Positions 34,658-43,931 of a stretch of DNA of 64,000 bases are shown here, one piece after another; position 1 is the first letter of the stretch, and the number at the start of each line of letters is the position of its first letter. A program made the position numbers and the translations under genes. The notes under the pieces were generated by a model, which was given only the letters and a program-made list of their open reading frames with translations, ran no database searches and was not told where the DNA came from. The DNA is from UBA10649 sp965227045 (GTDB taxonomy: Bacteria; Actinomycetota; Actinomycetes; S36-B12), in contig OZ245718.1 in NCBI GenBank assembly GCA_965227045.1, positions 124,001-188,000 on the forward strand. Direction: 5' to 3'.

Positions 34658-35560
34658 ATGGACAGCCGGCATCGCGCCGGGCTGTGGTGGGCCTTTCTTG
34701 GAGTCCTTCTCTTCTCCTTCTCGCTTCCGCTCACCAAGGTCGCGGTCGGCGGCTTCGATCCGTTCCTGACCGCGACCGGCCGAGCCGTCATCGCCGGCGC
34801 GCTGGCCGCGTTCTTGCTCCTGCTGCGACGCGTCCCGTGGCCGGCCCGCGAGCATCTCAAGCCGCTGATCTTCACGATGCTGGGCGCGGTATTCGGCTGG
34901 CCGATCCTCCTGGCCCTGGCACTCGAGCGCACGACGTCGGCCCACGCGGCAGTGATCGCCGCGTTCATGCCGCTGACGACGGCGATGTTCGCCGTGCTCC
35001 GCATGCACGAGCGCGTGCCGCGCCAGTTCTGGATCGCGGCGGGAGTCGGCACTCTCGCCCTCCTCGGATTCGCGGTCTCGCGCGGTGGCGCTGAAGGCGG
35101 CGATGCGATTGCCGACCTGCTCATCGTGGGTGCGGTGCTCAGCTCGTCATGGTGCTACGTCGAGGGCGCGGCGATCACCAAGGTGATGCCCGGGTGGCAG
35201 GTGATCTCCTGGGTTGTCGTGCTCGCCCTCCCGGTCACGATCCCGGCTTCCGTCATCCTGTGGATCGCCACCTCGGGCAACTATGACACCACAGCGGTCG
35301 AGTGGGGCTCCCTCATCCTGCTCGGCGTCTCGTCGATGTACCTCGGATTCTTCGCGTGGTACCGGGGCCTGTCCTTGGCCGGCGCGGCGTACGGCGGCCA
35401 GGTGCAGCAGCTGCAGGCACTGCTGACCCTGCTGTGGTCCGCGCTGTTGCTGGGCGAGCAGGTCAACGCCATCACGGTCGCGGCGGCACTAGTCGTCGTG
35501 GGCTGCGTCGCGTGGGGCCAGCGGAGCCGTTCGCCGATGGTGAACGCACCCGAGGAGTGA
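34658..35560 (+). CDS. EamA-family (DMT superfamily) transporter
   Basis: A 300-residue membrane protein with ten predicted helices in two EamA repeats (about 8-140 and 152-290), typical of metabolite exporters. The substrate cannot be deduced, though the position right after serA makes an amino-acid or related metabolite worth considering. I chose ATG 34658, 19 bp after serA. There is no good ribosome-binding site, and a GTG at 34604 would overlap serA. Confidence 0.85.
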   Translation: MDSRHRAGLWWAFLGVLLFSFSLPLTKVAVGGFDPFLTATGRAVIAGALAAFLLLLRRVPWPAREHLKPLIFTMLGAVFGWPILLALALERTTSAHAAVIAAFMPLTTAMFAVLRMHERVPRQFWIAAGVGTLALLGFAVSRGGAEGGDAIADLLIVGAVLSSSWCYVEGAAITKVMPGWQVISWVVVLALPVTIPASVILWIATSGNYDTTAVEWGSLILLGVSSMYLGFFAWYRGLSLAGAAYGGQVQQLQALLTLLWSALLLGEQVNAITVAAALVVVGCVAWGQRSRSPMVNAPEE

Positions 35561-35573
35561 GGATCACCGGAGG

Positions 35574-35579
35574 TACTCT
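35574..35579 (+). promoter_or_regulatory. -10 hexamer for the ABC exporter operon
   Basis: TACTCT lies about 27 bp before the first exporter gene, which has a GGCGGAG ribosome-binding site, so this transcript would carry a short leader. Confidence 0.4.
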
Positions 35580-35606
35580 GGGGTCTCAACGAGAGGGCGG
35601 AGCACT

Positions 35607-37337
35607 GTGAACCACCTCCTCGTGGAGTACCTGAGGCCGCACAAGAAGGTCCTCGGCCTCATCGCGTTCCTTCTCCTCGTCCAGGCGGTCGGGACTCTTT
35701 ACCTGCCGAACCTGAACGCCGACATCATCAATGACGGAGTCGTCACCGGGGATACGGGCTACATCATCCGGGTGGGAGCGATGATGCTCGCCGTATCGGC
35801 GGTTCTCGGCGCTGCGGCGATCGTTGCCGTGTACTTCAGCGCGCGCACCGCGATGCGCCTCGGGCGCGACATCCGCGCCGACCTGTTTCGAAGGGTCGAG
35901 AGCTTCTCACTCAGCCAGATGCACGATTTCGGGGTGCCCTCGCTGATCACGCGCAATACGAACGACGTGCAGCAATTGCAGATGCTCGTCATGGTCGGCC
36001 TGACCATGATGCTTCTTGCACCGATCACTGCGGTCGGCGGCGCAGTGATGGCGATTCGCGAGAACGTTCAGCTGTCGGCCCTGCTTCTCATCATGATTCC
36101 GCTGATGATCGGCGTCATCAGCCTGATGATCTTCAAGGCGATTCCCTTGTTCCGGTCGATGCAGGTGAAGATCGACAAGGTCAACGGTGTCCTCCGCGAG
36201 AACCTCACCGGCATTCGGGTCATCCGCGCCTTCGTGCGGACAGCGCACGAGGAGGCTCGATTCAACGACGCCAACGAGGACCTGACGGCGACCGCGCTTC
36301 GGGTGACGAGACTGTTCGCGCTCATGATCCCAGCGCTCATGCTCATCATGTACCTGGCGAGTGTCGCGACTATCTGGTTTGGCGGGCACCTCGTCGCTGA
36401 CGGATCGATGCCGATCGGCAACATGATTGCCTTCCAGTACTACATCATCCTCATCCTCGGCTCGGTGATGATGGCCGTGATGACGCTGATGATGGTGCCG
36501 CGGGCGTCGGCAGCGGGCGAGCGGATTCGTCGGGTGCTCGACACGCTCCCGGAGATCAACGAGCCTTCGCCGCTCGACGACAACCTGACCTTCACCGGTC
36601 GCGTCGAGCTGCGCGACGTGGAGTTCCGGTACCCCGGAGCGCAGGAGCCCGTTCTCAGCGGCATCTCCTTCACAATGGCGCCGGGCACGACAACCGCCAT
36701 CGTCGGGGGTACCGGCTCGGGAAAGACCACGCTCGTGAACCTCCTGCCGCGCCTCATGGACGTGACCTCGGGCCAGGTGCTCATCGACGGCATCGACATC
36801 AAGGACATTCCCCTCGAGCAGCTGTGGCAACTGTTCGGGATCGTGCCGCAGAAGGCGTTCCTGTTCACCGGCACCGTGGGCAGCAATGTCCGCTTCGGTG
36901 AGCCGGAGGCGACCGATGAGCAGGTATGGGCCGCGCTCGACGTCGCCCAGGCGCGCGAGTTCGTCGACGAGCTGCCCGATGGCCTGGACTCGGAGATCGA
37001 GCAGGGCGGCGCGAACCTCTCGGGCGGGCAGCGGCAGCGCATGGCGATCGCACGGTGCATCGTCCGCCAGCCCCTGATCTACCTGTTCGACGACAGCTTT
37101 TCCGCGCTGGACTACTCGACAGACGCCCGGCTGCGCGCGGCGCTCGTCGAGCAGACTCGTCAGAGCACCGTGGCGATCGTGGCGCAGCGGGTCCGCACGA
37201 TCATGGACGCCGACCAGATCGTCGTCCTCGATGCGGGTCGGGTCGTGGGCCTGGGCAGGCACGAGGACCTGATCGAGGCGTGTGAGCCCTACCGGGAGAT
37301 CGTGCTCTCCCAGATGTCGCTCGAGGAGGCCGGATGA
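35607..37337 (+). CDS. ABC exporter half-transporter, degenerate-site subunit
   Basis: A 576-residue TM-NBD half transporter, with six helices (about 15-310) and an ATPase domain (about 335-570). Walker A is GGTGSGKTT and the signature is LSGGQRQ. The catalytic Glu after Walker B is Asp (FDDSFSALD, D495-D496) and the switch His is Gln (Q527 in VAQRV). These are the marks of the inactive site in heterodimeric exporters such as TM287/288, BmrCD and LmrCD. It overlaps its partner by ATGA. The substrate is unknown, and drug or lipid export is typical. Confidence 0.9.
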   Translation: MNHLLVEYLRPHKKVLGLIAFLLLVQAVGTLYLPNLNADIINDGVVTGDTGYIIRVGAMMLAVSAVLGAAAIVAVYFSARTAMRLGRDIRADLFRRVESFSLSQMHDFGVPSLITRNTNDVQQLQMLVMVGLTMMLLAPITAVGGAVMAIRENVQLSALLLIMIPLMIGVISLMIFKAIPLFRSMQVKIDKVNGVLRENLTGIRVIRAFVRTAHEEARFNDANEDLTATALRVTRLFALMIPALMLIMYLASVATIWFGGHLVADGSMPIGNMIAFQYYIILILGSVMMAVMTLMMVPRASAAGERIRRVLDTLPEINEPSPLDDNLTFTGRVELRDVEFRYPGAQEPVLSGISFTMAPGTTTAIVGGTGSGKTTLVNLLPRLMDVTSGQVLIDGIDIKDIPLEQLWQLFGIVPQKAFLFTGTVGSNVRFGEPEATDEQVWAALDVAQAREFVDELPDGLDSEIEQGGANLSGGQRQRMAIARCIVRQPLIYLFDDSFSALDYSTDARLRAALVEQTRQSTVAIVAQRVRTIMDADQIVVLDAGRVVGLGRHEDLIEACEPYREIVLSQMSLEEAG

Positions 37338-39283
37338 GCGCCGCCCGCCCGCCAGCGCGACCGGCCGGCCCGATGGGGGGTCCGGGCTTCGCCATCACGC
37401 CGTCGGCCACCAAGGCCGAGGACTTCAGGCGATCGCTGCGACGGTTCACGCACCGCCTGCGTCCCGAAGCGCTGCTCGTTGCCGTTGTCATCGTGCTCGG
37501 CTCGGTCAGTGTGTTCCTCGCTGTGCTCGGGCCGAAACTGCTCGGCAACGCGACCAACATCATCTTCGAGGGAGTGATCAGCCAGCAGATCCCGGCTGGT
37601 CTCACGCAGCAGCAGGCGGTCGACGCACTGCGCGCCGCTGGCGACACCAATCAGGCGAACATGATTTCCTCGATGACCCTCACTCCGGGATCGGGAGTGG
37701 ACTTCTCGGCTCTCGCGCACGTGCTCTCGATCGTTGTCATCGTCTACGTCCTGAGCGCAACGCTCAGCTGGGCGCAGAACTACCTGATGGCAGGCGTCAC
37801 GCAGCGAACGATGTTCCGGCTCCGCGAGGAGGTCGACCACAAACTCGGCCGCCTCCCGCTGCGCTACTTCGACTCGCATCCGCGCGGTGATCTGCTCAGT
37901 CGAGTGACCAATGACATCGACAACATCTCCATGACCCTCCAGCAGACGCTCACCCAGTTGATCACCGCGTTCCTGACGGTGATCGGGGTGCTCGCGATGA
38001 TGGTGTGGATCTCTCCTGTCCTGGCGATCATCTCGCTGCTGACGGTTCCGCTGTCCTTCTACGTCACGATGCTGATCGCCAAGAGATCCCAGCCGCACTT
38101 CGTCAAGCAGTGGACCTGGACCGGCAAGCTCAACGGGCATGTCGAGGAGATGTACTCAGGGCACGAGCTGGTGAAGGTCTACGGGCACCGTCCGCAGGCG
38201 ATCGAGGAGTTCGACGCGACGAATGAGCGCATGTACGACGCGAGCTTCAAGGCACAGTTCATCTCGGGCATCATCCAGCCCGCGCTCGCCGTCGTTGCGA
38301 ACCTCAACTACGTCGCGATCGCAGTCATCGGCGGGCTGCGCGTCGCGAGCGGAACCATGTCCCTGGGCGACGTCCAGGCATTCATCCAGTACTCGCGACA
38401 GTTCACGATGCCGATCACCCAGATAGCCGGCGTCATCAATCTCCTGCAGTCCGGCATCGCATCCGCCGAGCGGGTCTTCGAGGTGCTCGACGAGCCTGAG
38501 GAGTCGCCCGACGCTCTTGTCGAGCTGGGACTGGAGGATCCCGACGGCCGGGTGTCGTTCGAGGACGTGTCCTTCCGCTACCTGCCCGACCGGCCGCTCA
38601 TCGAGGACCTGTCGCTGCATGCGGAGCCAGGGGAGATGGTCGCGATCGTCGGTCCGACGGGAGCCGGCAAGACCACGCTCGTCAACCTCCTCATGCGCTT
38701 CTACGACGTCGACTCCGGACGCATCCTCATCGATGGCGTACCGACCATGGACGTCCGCCGCGACGACGTCCGCCGCAGTTTCGGCATGGTGCTCCAGGAC
38801 ACCTGGCTGTTCGAGGGAACGATCCGCGACAACATCGCCTACGGAGCAGCCGGCGCGACCGACGAGCAGGTCCGCGAGGCAGCCCGGGCGGCCCGCGTGG
38901 ATCACTTCGTCCGCACCCTTCCTGACGGCTACGACACCGTCTTGTCCGAGGACGCCTCTAACATCAGCGCGGGCGAACGCCAGTTGCTGACGATCGCCCG
39001 CGCGTTCCTCGCCGACCCGTCGATCCTCATCCTCGACGAGGCGACCAGTTCGGTCGATACTCGCACCGAGGTGCTCATCCAGAAGGCCATGGCTGACCTC
39101 CGGCGCGGCCGCACCAGCTTCGTCATCGCGCACCGCCTGTCGACGATCCGCAACGCCGACACGATCGTGGTGATGGACCGCGGCCGGATCATCGAGCAGG
39201 GCAACCACGAAAACCTGATGTCGGCGCAGGGTTTCTACTACCGCCTGTACCAAAGCCAGTTCGAGCAGGCCGAGGCGAGCTAG
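37334..39283 (+). CDS. ABC exporter half-transporter, catalytic subunit
   Basis: A 649-residue partner of the preceding gene, with a cytosolic N-terminal extension (about 1-45), six helices, and an ATPase domain (about 395-640). Walker A is GPTGAGKTT, Walker B is intact with Glu (LILDEATSSVD), and the switch His is present (IAHRLST). Its signature is the non-standard ISAGE, the one expected to face the degenerate partner's ATP site. Together they should form one active and one inactive site. It converges on leuA with a 4-bp overlap of the ends. Confidence 0.9.
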   Translation: MSAARPPARPAGPMGGPGFAITPSATKAEDFRRSLRRFTHRLRPEALLVAVVIVLGSVSVFLAVLGPKLLGNATNIIFEGVISQQIPAGLTQQQAVDALRAAGDTNQANMISSMTLTPGSGVDFSALAHVLSIVVIVYVLSATLSWAQNYLMAGVTQRTMFRLREEVDHKLGRLPLRYFDSHPRGDLLSRVTNDIDNISMTLQQTLTQLITAFLTVIGVLAMMVWISPVLAIISLLTVPLSFYVTMLIAKRSQPHFVKQWTWTGKLNGHVEEMYSGHELVKVYGHRPQAIEEFDATNERMYDASFKAQFISGIIQPALAVVANLNYVAIAVIGGLRVASGTMSLGDVQAFIQYSRQFTMPITQIAGVINLLQSGIASAERVFEVLDEPEESPDALVELGLEDPDGRVSFEDVSFRYLPDRPLIEDLSLHAEPGEMVAIVGPTGAGKTTLVNLLMRFYDVDSGRILIDGVPTMDVRRDDVRRSFGMVLQDTWLFEGTIRDNIAYGAAGATDEQVREAARAARVDHFVRTLPDGYDTVLSEDASNISAGERQLLTIARAFLADPSILILDEATSSVDTRTEVLIQKAMADLRRGRTSFVIAHRLSTIRNADTIVVMDRGRIIEQGNHENLMSAQGFYYRLYQSQFEQAEAS

Positions 39284-41028
39284 GCGCGCACGGCGCGGTT
39301 CACCGCGCTGATGATGGCTCGCAGCGATGCCGTCGTGATCGACGGATCGATGCCGACGCCCCAGAGCACCGAGCCGTTGACCGCGCACTCCACATAGGAG
39401 GCCGCCTTCGCGTCGCCGCCGGAGGACATCGCGTGCTCCGCGTAGTCCAGGACGCGCACGTCGATGCCGTGTCGTCCCAGCGCGTCGCAGAACGCGGCGA
39501 TCGGGCCGTTGCCCTGACCGGTGAGCTGAAGGGGCTCACCGCCGTCCTCGATGGTCACCTCGATCGTGGTGTCGCCGTCGACGGCGGAATCCTGGCGGAC
39601 GCCCATGAGTCGCAGCCGACCCCAGGCTGCCGCAGGATCGGGCAGGTACTCCCCGGAGAACGCGGACCACATCTCGCCGGGGCTCACCTCGCCGCCCGCG
39701 GAGTCAGTGACCTGCTGAATGACCTGGGAGAACTCGATCTGGAGCCGGCGGGGGAGGTCGAGTTTGTGCTCCGTGCGCATGATGTACGCGACGCCGCCCT
39801 TGCCGGACTGCGAGTTCACGCGGATGACGGCCTCGTAGGTGCGGCCGACATCCTGCGGGTCGATCGGCAGGTACGGGACCTGCCACAGGAACTCACCGAC
39901 CGGCACGCCGGCAACGGCTGCATCGGCTTCCATGGCCTTGAGCCCCTTGTTGATCGCGTCCTGGTGCGAGCCGGAGAACGCTGTATAGACGAGGTCGCCG
40001 CCGTACGGATGGCGCTCGTGCACGGGGATCTGGTTGCAGTACTCGACGGTCCGGCGGATGTCGTCGATGTCGCTGAAGTCGATCTGCGGATCGACGCCTT
40101 GGCTGAACAGGTTCAGTCCCAGAGTGACGAGGCAGACGTTGCCCGTGCGCTCTCCGTTGCCGAACAGGCAGCCCTCGATGCGATCGGCGCCGGCCATGTA
40201 GCCGAGCTCCGCTGCGGCCACGGCGGTGCCGCGGTCATTGTGCGGGTGCAGCGAGAGCACGATCGAGTCACGCCGCGCCAGGTTGCGCGACATCCACTCG
40301 ATCGAGTCGGCATAGACGTTGGGCGTTGACATCTCGACGGTCGCGGGCAGGTTGATGATGACCTTGCGGTCGGGGGTCGGCTGCCACACGTCGTTCACCG
40401 CGTCGACGACCTCGACGGCGAACTCCAGCTCGGTGCCCGTGTACGACTCGGGGGAGTACTCGAAGAAGACGTCGGTCTCGTCCTTGATCTCCTCGGCATG
40501 CTTCAGGCACAGCTGCGCACCGTGGACGGCAATGTCGATGATGCCGGCCTTGTCGAGGCCGAACACGACCCGACGCTGCAGGGTCGAGGTCGAGTTGTAC
40601 AGATGGACGATCGCCTGCTTGGCCCCGCGAATCGAGTCGAACGTGCGCTCGATCAGTTCCGCGCGCGACTGCGTGAGCACCTGGATGACGACGTCGTCGG
40701 GGATCAGGCCATCGTCGACCAGCATGCGAACGAAGTCGAAGTCAGTCTGCGATGCGGACGGGAAGCCGACCTCGATCTCCTTGTAGCCCATGTCGACGAG
40801 CAGCTGGAACATCCGCAGCTTGCGCTGCGGTGTCATGGGGTCGATGAGCGCCTGGTTGCCGTCGCGCAGATCGACCGCGCACCAGCGCGGGGCCTCGGTG
40901 ATGACGGTGCTCGGCCAGGTGCGATCGGGCAGGGCAATAGGCGTGAACGCCTCGTACCGGGCGAACGGCATGCCAGAGGACTGCTGTGCGGTGCGTACGG
41001 GATACGGGGTGGTGCGATCGAACGTCAT
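39280..41028 (-). CDS. leuA: 2-isopropylmalate synthase
   Basis: It condenses 2-ketoisovalerate with acetyl-CoA, the committed step to leucine. 582 residues, the long actinobacterial LeuA type: HMGL-like barrel starting RWCAVDLRDGNQAL, metal His in LHPHNDRG and the C-terminal LeuA allosteric dimer domain (about 440-575) that binds leucine. The start follows GAGGAG. It has a 120-nt leader with a Leu-rich peptide and two hairpins, described separately. Unlike the other leu genes it stands alone on this strand. Confidence 0.95.
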   Translation of the reverse strand: MTFDRTTPYPVRTAQQSSGMPFARYEAFTPIALPDRTWPSTVITEAPRWCAVDLRDGNQALIDPMTPQRKLRMFQLLVDMGYKEIEVGFPSASQTDFDFVRMLVDDGLIPDDVVIQVLTQSRAELIERTFDSIRGAKQAIVHLYNSTSTLQRRVVFGLDKAGIIDIAVHGAQLCLKHAEEIKDETDVFFEYSPESYTGTELEFAVEVVDAVNDVWQPTPDRKVIINLPATVEMSTPNVYADSIEWMSRNLARRDSIVLSLHPHNDRGTAVAAAELGYMAGADRIEGCLFGNGERTGNVCLVTLGLNLFSQGVDPQIDFSDIDDIRRTVEYCNQIPVHERHPYGGDLVYTAFSGSHQDAINKGLKAMEADAAVAGVPVGEFLWQVPYLPIDPQDVGRTYEAVIRVNSQSGKGGVAYIMRTEHKLDLPRRLQIEFSQVIQQVTDSAGGEVSPGEMWSAFSGEYLPDPAAAWGRLRLMGVRQDSAVDGDTTIEVTIEDGGEPLQLTGQGNGPIAAFCDALGRHGIDVRVLDYAEHAMSSGGDAKAASYVECAVNGSVLWGVGIDPSITTASLRAIISAVNRAVRA

Positions 41029-41043
41029 GTGAACTCCTCGAAC

Positions 41044-41120
41044 TCGTCTGGGTGGGTGTGTCTAACCGGCAGACGACAAGACCCGCGACGAGGAGGCCGG
41101 TGGTCTAGGCCTCGTCGCGG
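41044..41120 (-). promoter_or_regulatory. leuA leader RNA hairpins
   Basis: In the transcript, CCGCGACGAGG (41120-41110, the last codons of the leader peptide) pairs perfectly over 11 bp with CCTCGTCGCGG (41093-41083). A second 7-bp hairpin joins 41076-41070 with 41050-41044, just before the leuA ribosome-binding site. There is no T-run, so control by translation or an anti-structure fits better than a classic terminator. Confidence 0.6.
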
Positions 41121-41149
41121 CAGCGAAGGAGGAGCAGTGCTGTCGACAT
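41105..41149 (-). CDS. leuA leader peptide (Leu codons)
   Basis: A 14-codon peptide, MSTALLLLRCRDEA, with four consecutive Leu codons (CTG CTC CTC CTT). Its last codons form one arm of an 11-bp hairpin and its stop lies in the loop. A possible -10, TAACGT (41164-41159), is 9 nt upstream, so the transcript begins almost at the leader ATG. Leucine-starved ribosomes would stall just before the hairpin. Leu-type leaders before leuA are known in actinobacteria. Confidence 0.8.
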   Translation of the reverse strand: MSTALLLLRCRDEA

Positions 41150-41193
41150 GGTGCGCACACGTTAGCAGGTGTGTCGTGATGCGCTCCTGCGGA

Positions 41194-41199
41194 TAGGCT
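41194..41199 (+). promoter_or_regulatory. -10 hexamer for the lipoprotein protease
   Basis: TAGGCT lies 29 bp before the GTG at 41229. GAGGAGG follows in the leader, so this gene has an ordinary ribosome-binding site. Confidence 0.4.
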
Positions 41200-41228
41200 C
41201 ATCCCGTCTAAGCCCATGAGGAGGACTG

Positions 41229-42809
41229 GTGGCAAAAGCCAAGGTTGTGGCAGCGAGCGCGTTGGTGCTCATGGTGGCTAGCGCCTGTTCTTCGGGAAGC
41301 AGTTCGGAGTCTTCGACCTCCGCGGGCTCGGCATCGGCGGTCGCCGACGGGTCGGTCACCTCGTACAAGAAGGCACAGCAGGCGGTGATTCAGATCGTCG
41401 CCGACGGCGAGTACGTCGACATGTCCACCGGCGAGACGGTCCAGTCGTCCGGCGCCGGCAGCGGCTTCATCATCGACCCCTCGGGCATTGCTGTGACCAA
41501 CGCGCACGTCGTCGAAGGCGCGGGGTCCATCAAGGTCTTCATCGGCGGAGACGACGAGCCGATCAACGCCAAGATCCTCGGCGTCTCGGAGTGCAACGAC
41601 CTCGCGGTCATCGACCTCACCGGTGACGGCTACACGTACGTGAAGTGGTTCACCGGCACGCCGGAACTCGGTACCGACGTGTGGGCCGCTGGCTTCCCGC
41701 TCGGTGATCCCCAGTACACGCTCGTCGACGGTTCCATCGCCAAGAACAACGCCGACGGCGACACGTCGTGGGCGAGCCTGGACTACTCGCTGCAGGACAC
41801 CGCGCAGATCCAGCCGGGCAACTCCGGCGGGCCGCTCCTCATGGAGGACGGCTCGGTTGTCGGCGTCAACTACATGGCCGCGGACGTGACGAACACCACC
41901 CAGTTCTTCGCGATCCCGCAGGCGATTGCCGCCCCTGTGGTCGAGGTGCTCCGCACCGGCATGGACCAGGACTCGATCGGCATCAACGGCGAGGCGTTCT
42001 ACGACGAGGCCAGCTCGCTCGCCGGAGTGTGGGTATCGGGAGTCCGCTCGGGCAGTCCGGCGAGCAATGCCGGTGTAGAGGCGGGCGACGTCATCGTGCA
42101 GATGGAGGGCCGCGACGTCGTCAAGGAGGCCGATGTCACGAGCTTCGGCCCCACCAAGGCCGGCTACTGCGATGTGCTGCGCACCAAGGGCACCGACAAC
42201 GCGATCAAGTTGCAGATCTTCCGCCCCTCGACGGGCGAGGTCCTCGAGGGCGAGGTGAACAACCCGCAGAAGCCGCTGGTCGCGATCAGCACGATCGACA
42301 ACAACTCAGCGGGGCAGACCGAGACCGACAGCAGCACGACCGAGGAGTCGGCCTTCTCGTCGGTGACCGACGACAACGGCGGCATGACGGTCGACATCCC
42401 GGACGTGTGGTCGGACGTCAGCACCGCACCCGGGGATGACTACAACGCCATCACGGCGAGCACCAACATCCAGGACTGGATCGCGGGCGATGCGTCAGGC
42501 GTGGGCTACTACGAATTCGAGGGGGCGCTCACCGACAAGGAGATCGCGGACCTGATGGACAGCGTGACCGCGGACGACCCGATCATCCCCACCTGTACGG
42601 ACAGCGAGGCCGGCGAGATCACCGAGGGCGAAGGCTACGTGTTCGTGGGCAACTCGTACTGGTCATGCAATGGCACCGACTCCGCGTACTACGTGTCGAT
42701 CAGGTCGTACGCCGATCAGGACAGGCATGTCGTGCTGTACGGGCAGTTCACCACCGACCAGGAGGTTGAGTTCCTCAACCGGAGCCTCGCGTCCCTGACG
42801 ATCTCCTAG
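41229..42809 (+). CDS. Lipoprotein trypsin-like (S1C) protease with PDZ domain
   Basis: A 526-residue exported lipoprotein. The signal peptide ends at a lipobox with C20 (VASAC), then a Ser-rich linker, then an HtrA-like protease domain with triad H93 (NAHVVEG), D124 (ECNDLAV) and S199 (QPGNSGGP). A PDZ domain (about 255-335) follows, then a Thr/Ser-rich linker, then a C-terminal domain (about 375-526) with two cysteines that I do not recognise. It should act at the outer face of the membrane, in protein quality control or regulated cleavage. It is single, divergent from leuA and 18 bp before leuB. Confidence 0.88.
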   Translation: MAKAKVVAASALVLMVASACSSGSSSESSTSAGSASAVADGSVTSYKKAQQAVIQIVADGEYVDMSTGETVQSSGAGSGFIIDPSGIAVTNAHVVEGAGSIKVFIGGDDEPINAKILGVSECNDLAVIDLTGDGYTYVKWFTGTPELGTDVWAAGFPLGDPQYTLVDGSIAKNNADGDTSWASLDYSLQDTAQIQPGNSGGPLLMEDGSVVGVNYMAADVTNTTQFFAIPQAIAAPVVEVLRTGMDQDSIGINGEAFYDEASSLAGVWVSGVRSGSPASNAGVEAGDVIVQMEGRDVVKEADVTSFGPTKAGYCDVLRTKGTDNAIKLQIFRPSTGEVLEGEVNNPQKPLVAISTIDNNSAGQTETDSSTTEESAFSSVTDDNGGMTVDIPDVWSDVSTAPGDDYNAITASTNIQDWIAGDASGVGYYEFEGALTDKEIADLMDSVTADDPIIPTCTDSEAGEITEGEGYVFVGNSYWSCNGTDSAYYVSIRSYADQDRHVVLYGQFTTDQEVEFLNRSLASLTIS

Positions 42810-42815
42810 CCCATC

Positions 42816-42821
42816 TATTGT
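42816..42821 (+). promoter_or_regulatory. -10 hexamer, leaderless leuB
   Basis: TATTGT, then 6 nt, then ATG 42828. No ribosome-binding site. Confidence 0.6.
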
Positions 42822-42827
42822 TCGGCC

Positions 42828-43886
42828 ATGTCTCGAACCTTGTCCTTGGCCCTTATTCCCGGTGACGGCATTGGCACGGAGGTCGTCGCCGAGGCGATGA
42901 AGGTGCTCACGGCGATCGCGCCCGCGGCCGATCTCGACGTCGTCACGACGGAGTACGACCTGGGCGCGCGGCGCTACAACGCCACCGGTGAACTGCTGCC
43001 GGACTCGGTGGTCGAGGAGCTGCGCGCGTACGACGCGATCCTGCTGGGAGCGATCGGCGATCCCTCGGTGCCGCCGGGAGTGCTCGAGCGCGGAGTGCTG
43101 CTGCCGCTGCGCTTTCTCATGGATCATCACGTCAACCTGCGCCCGGTGAAGCTGTACCCCGGAGTGGTCGGCCCACTGGCCGGAAAGACGACCGCCGACA
43201 TCGACTTCGTCGTATGCCGCGAGGGCACCGAAGGCCCCTACGTCGGTGCCGGCGGCATCCTTCGGGAGGGCACGCCTCACGAGGTCGCCACCGAAGTCAG
43301 TCTCAATACGTCCTTCGGTGCGGAGCGGATCATCCGCGACGCGTTCGATCGTGCGACCCGCCGGCGCAACAAGGTCACCCTGGTCCACAAGACCAATGTG
43401 CTCGTGTACGCGGGCAGCCTGTGGCAGCGCACCTTCGACATGGTGGCCCGCGAGTACCCGCAGGTCACGACCGACTACTGCCACGTCGATGCAGCGGCGA
43501 TGTTCTTCCTGACGAATCCCGAGCGCTTTGACGTCGTTGTCACAGACAACCTGTTCGGCGACATCCTCACCGACATCGGTGCCGCGATCGTCGGAGGAAT
43601 CGGCCTGGCCGCCAGTGGCAACATCGACCCGAGCCGGTCCAACCCGAGCATGTTCGAGCCCGTCCACGGATCGGCACCGGACATCGCCGGTCAGGGCAAG
43701 GCAGATCCGACCGCCACGGTCATGTCACTTGCAATGCTCCTTGATCACGTGGGCGAGCCGGCGGCTGCCGGCTGGGTCGAGACCGCGGTCGAGGCCGACC
43801 TCGCCAGCCGCGGCGGCCGAGTACGCAGCACCAGTCAGATCGGTGACGACCTCGCCGCCGGCGCCAGCGCCGCCGCAATCAACTAG
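42828..43886 (+). CDS. leuB: 3-isopropylmalate dehydrogenase
   Basis: It oxidises and decarboxylates 3-isopropylmalate with NAD, the third leucine step. 352 residues, of the actinobacterial LeuB type. The N-terminus LIPGDGIGTEV is the cofactor-site start. The catalytic Tyr/Lys region is VCREGTEGPYVGAGG and TLVHKTNVL. Metal aspartates are in DNLFGDILTD, and FEPVHGSAPDIAG is the family signature. The start is 6 nt after a -10, so it is probably leaderless and expressed independently of the protease gene. Confidence 0.95.
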   Translation: MSRTLSLALIPGDGIGTEVVAEAMKVLTAIAPAADLDVVTTEYDLGARRYNATGELLPDSVVEELRAYDAILLGAIGDPSVPPGVLERGVLLPLRFLMDHHVNLRPVKLYPGVVGPLAGKTTADIDFVVCREGTEGPYVGAGGILREGTPHEVATEVSLNTSFGAERIIRDAFDRATRRRNKVTLVHKTNVLVYAGSLWQRTFDMVAREYPQVTTDYCHVDAAAMFFLTNPERFDVVVTDNLFGDILTDIGAAIVGGIGLAASGNIDPSRSNPSMFEPVHGSAPDIAGQGKADPTATVMSLAMLLDHVGEPAAAGWVETAVEADLASRGGRVRSTSQIGDDLAAGASAAAIN

Positions 43887-43919
43887 CCGACACCTCTCGC
43901 AAGAAAACGACGGGAAAGG

Positions 43920-43925
43920 TACCGT
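43920..43925 (+). promoter_or_regulatory. -10 hexamer, leaderless ilvE
   Basis: TACCGT, then 6 nt, then ATG 43932. Confidence 0.6.
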
Positions 43926-43931
43926 CTGACC

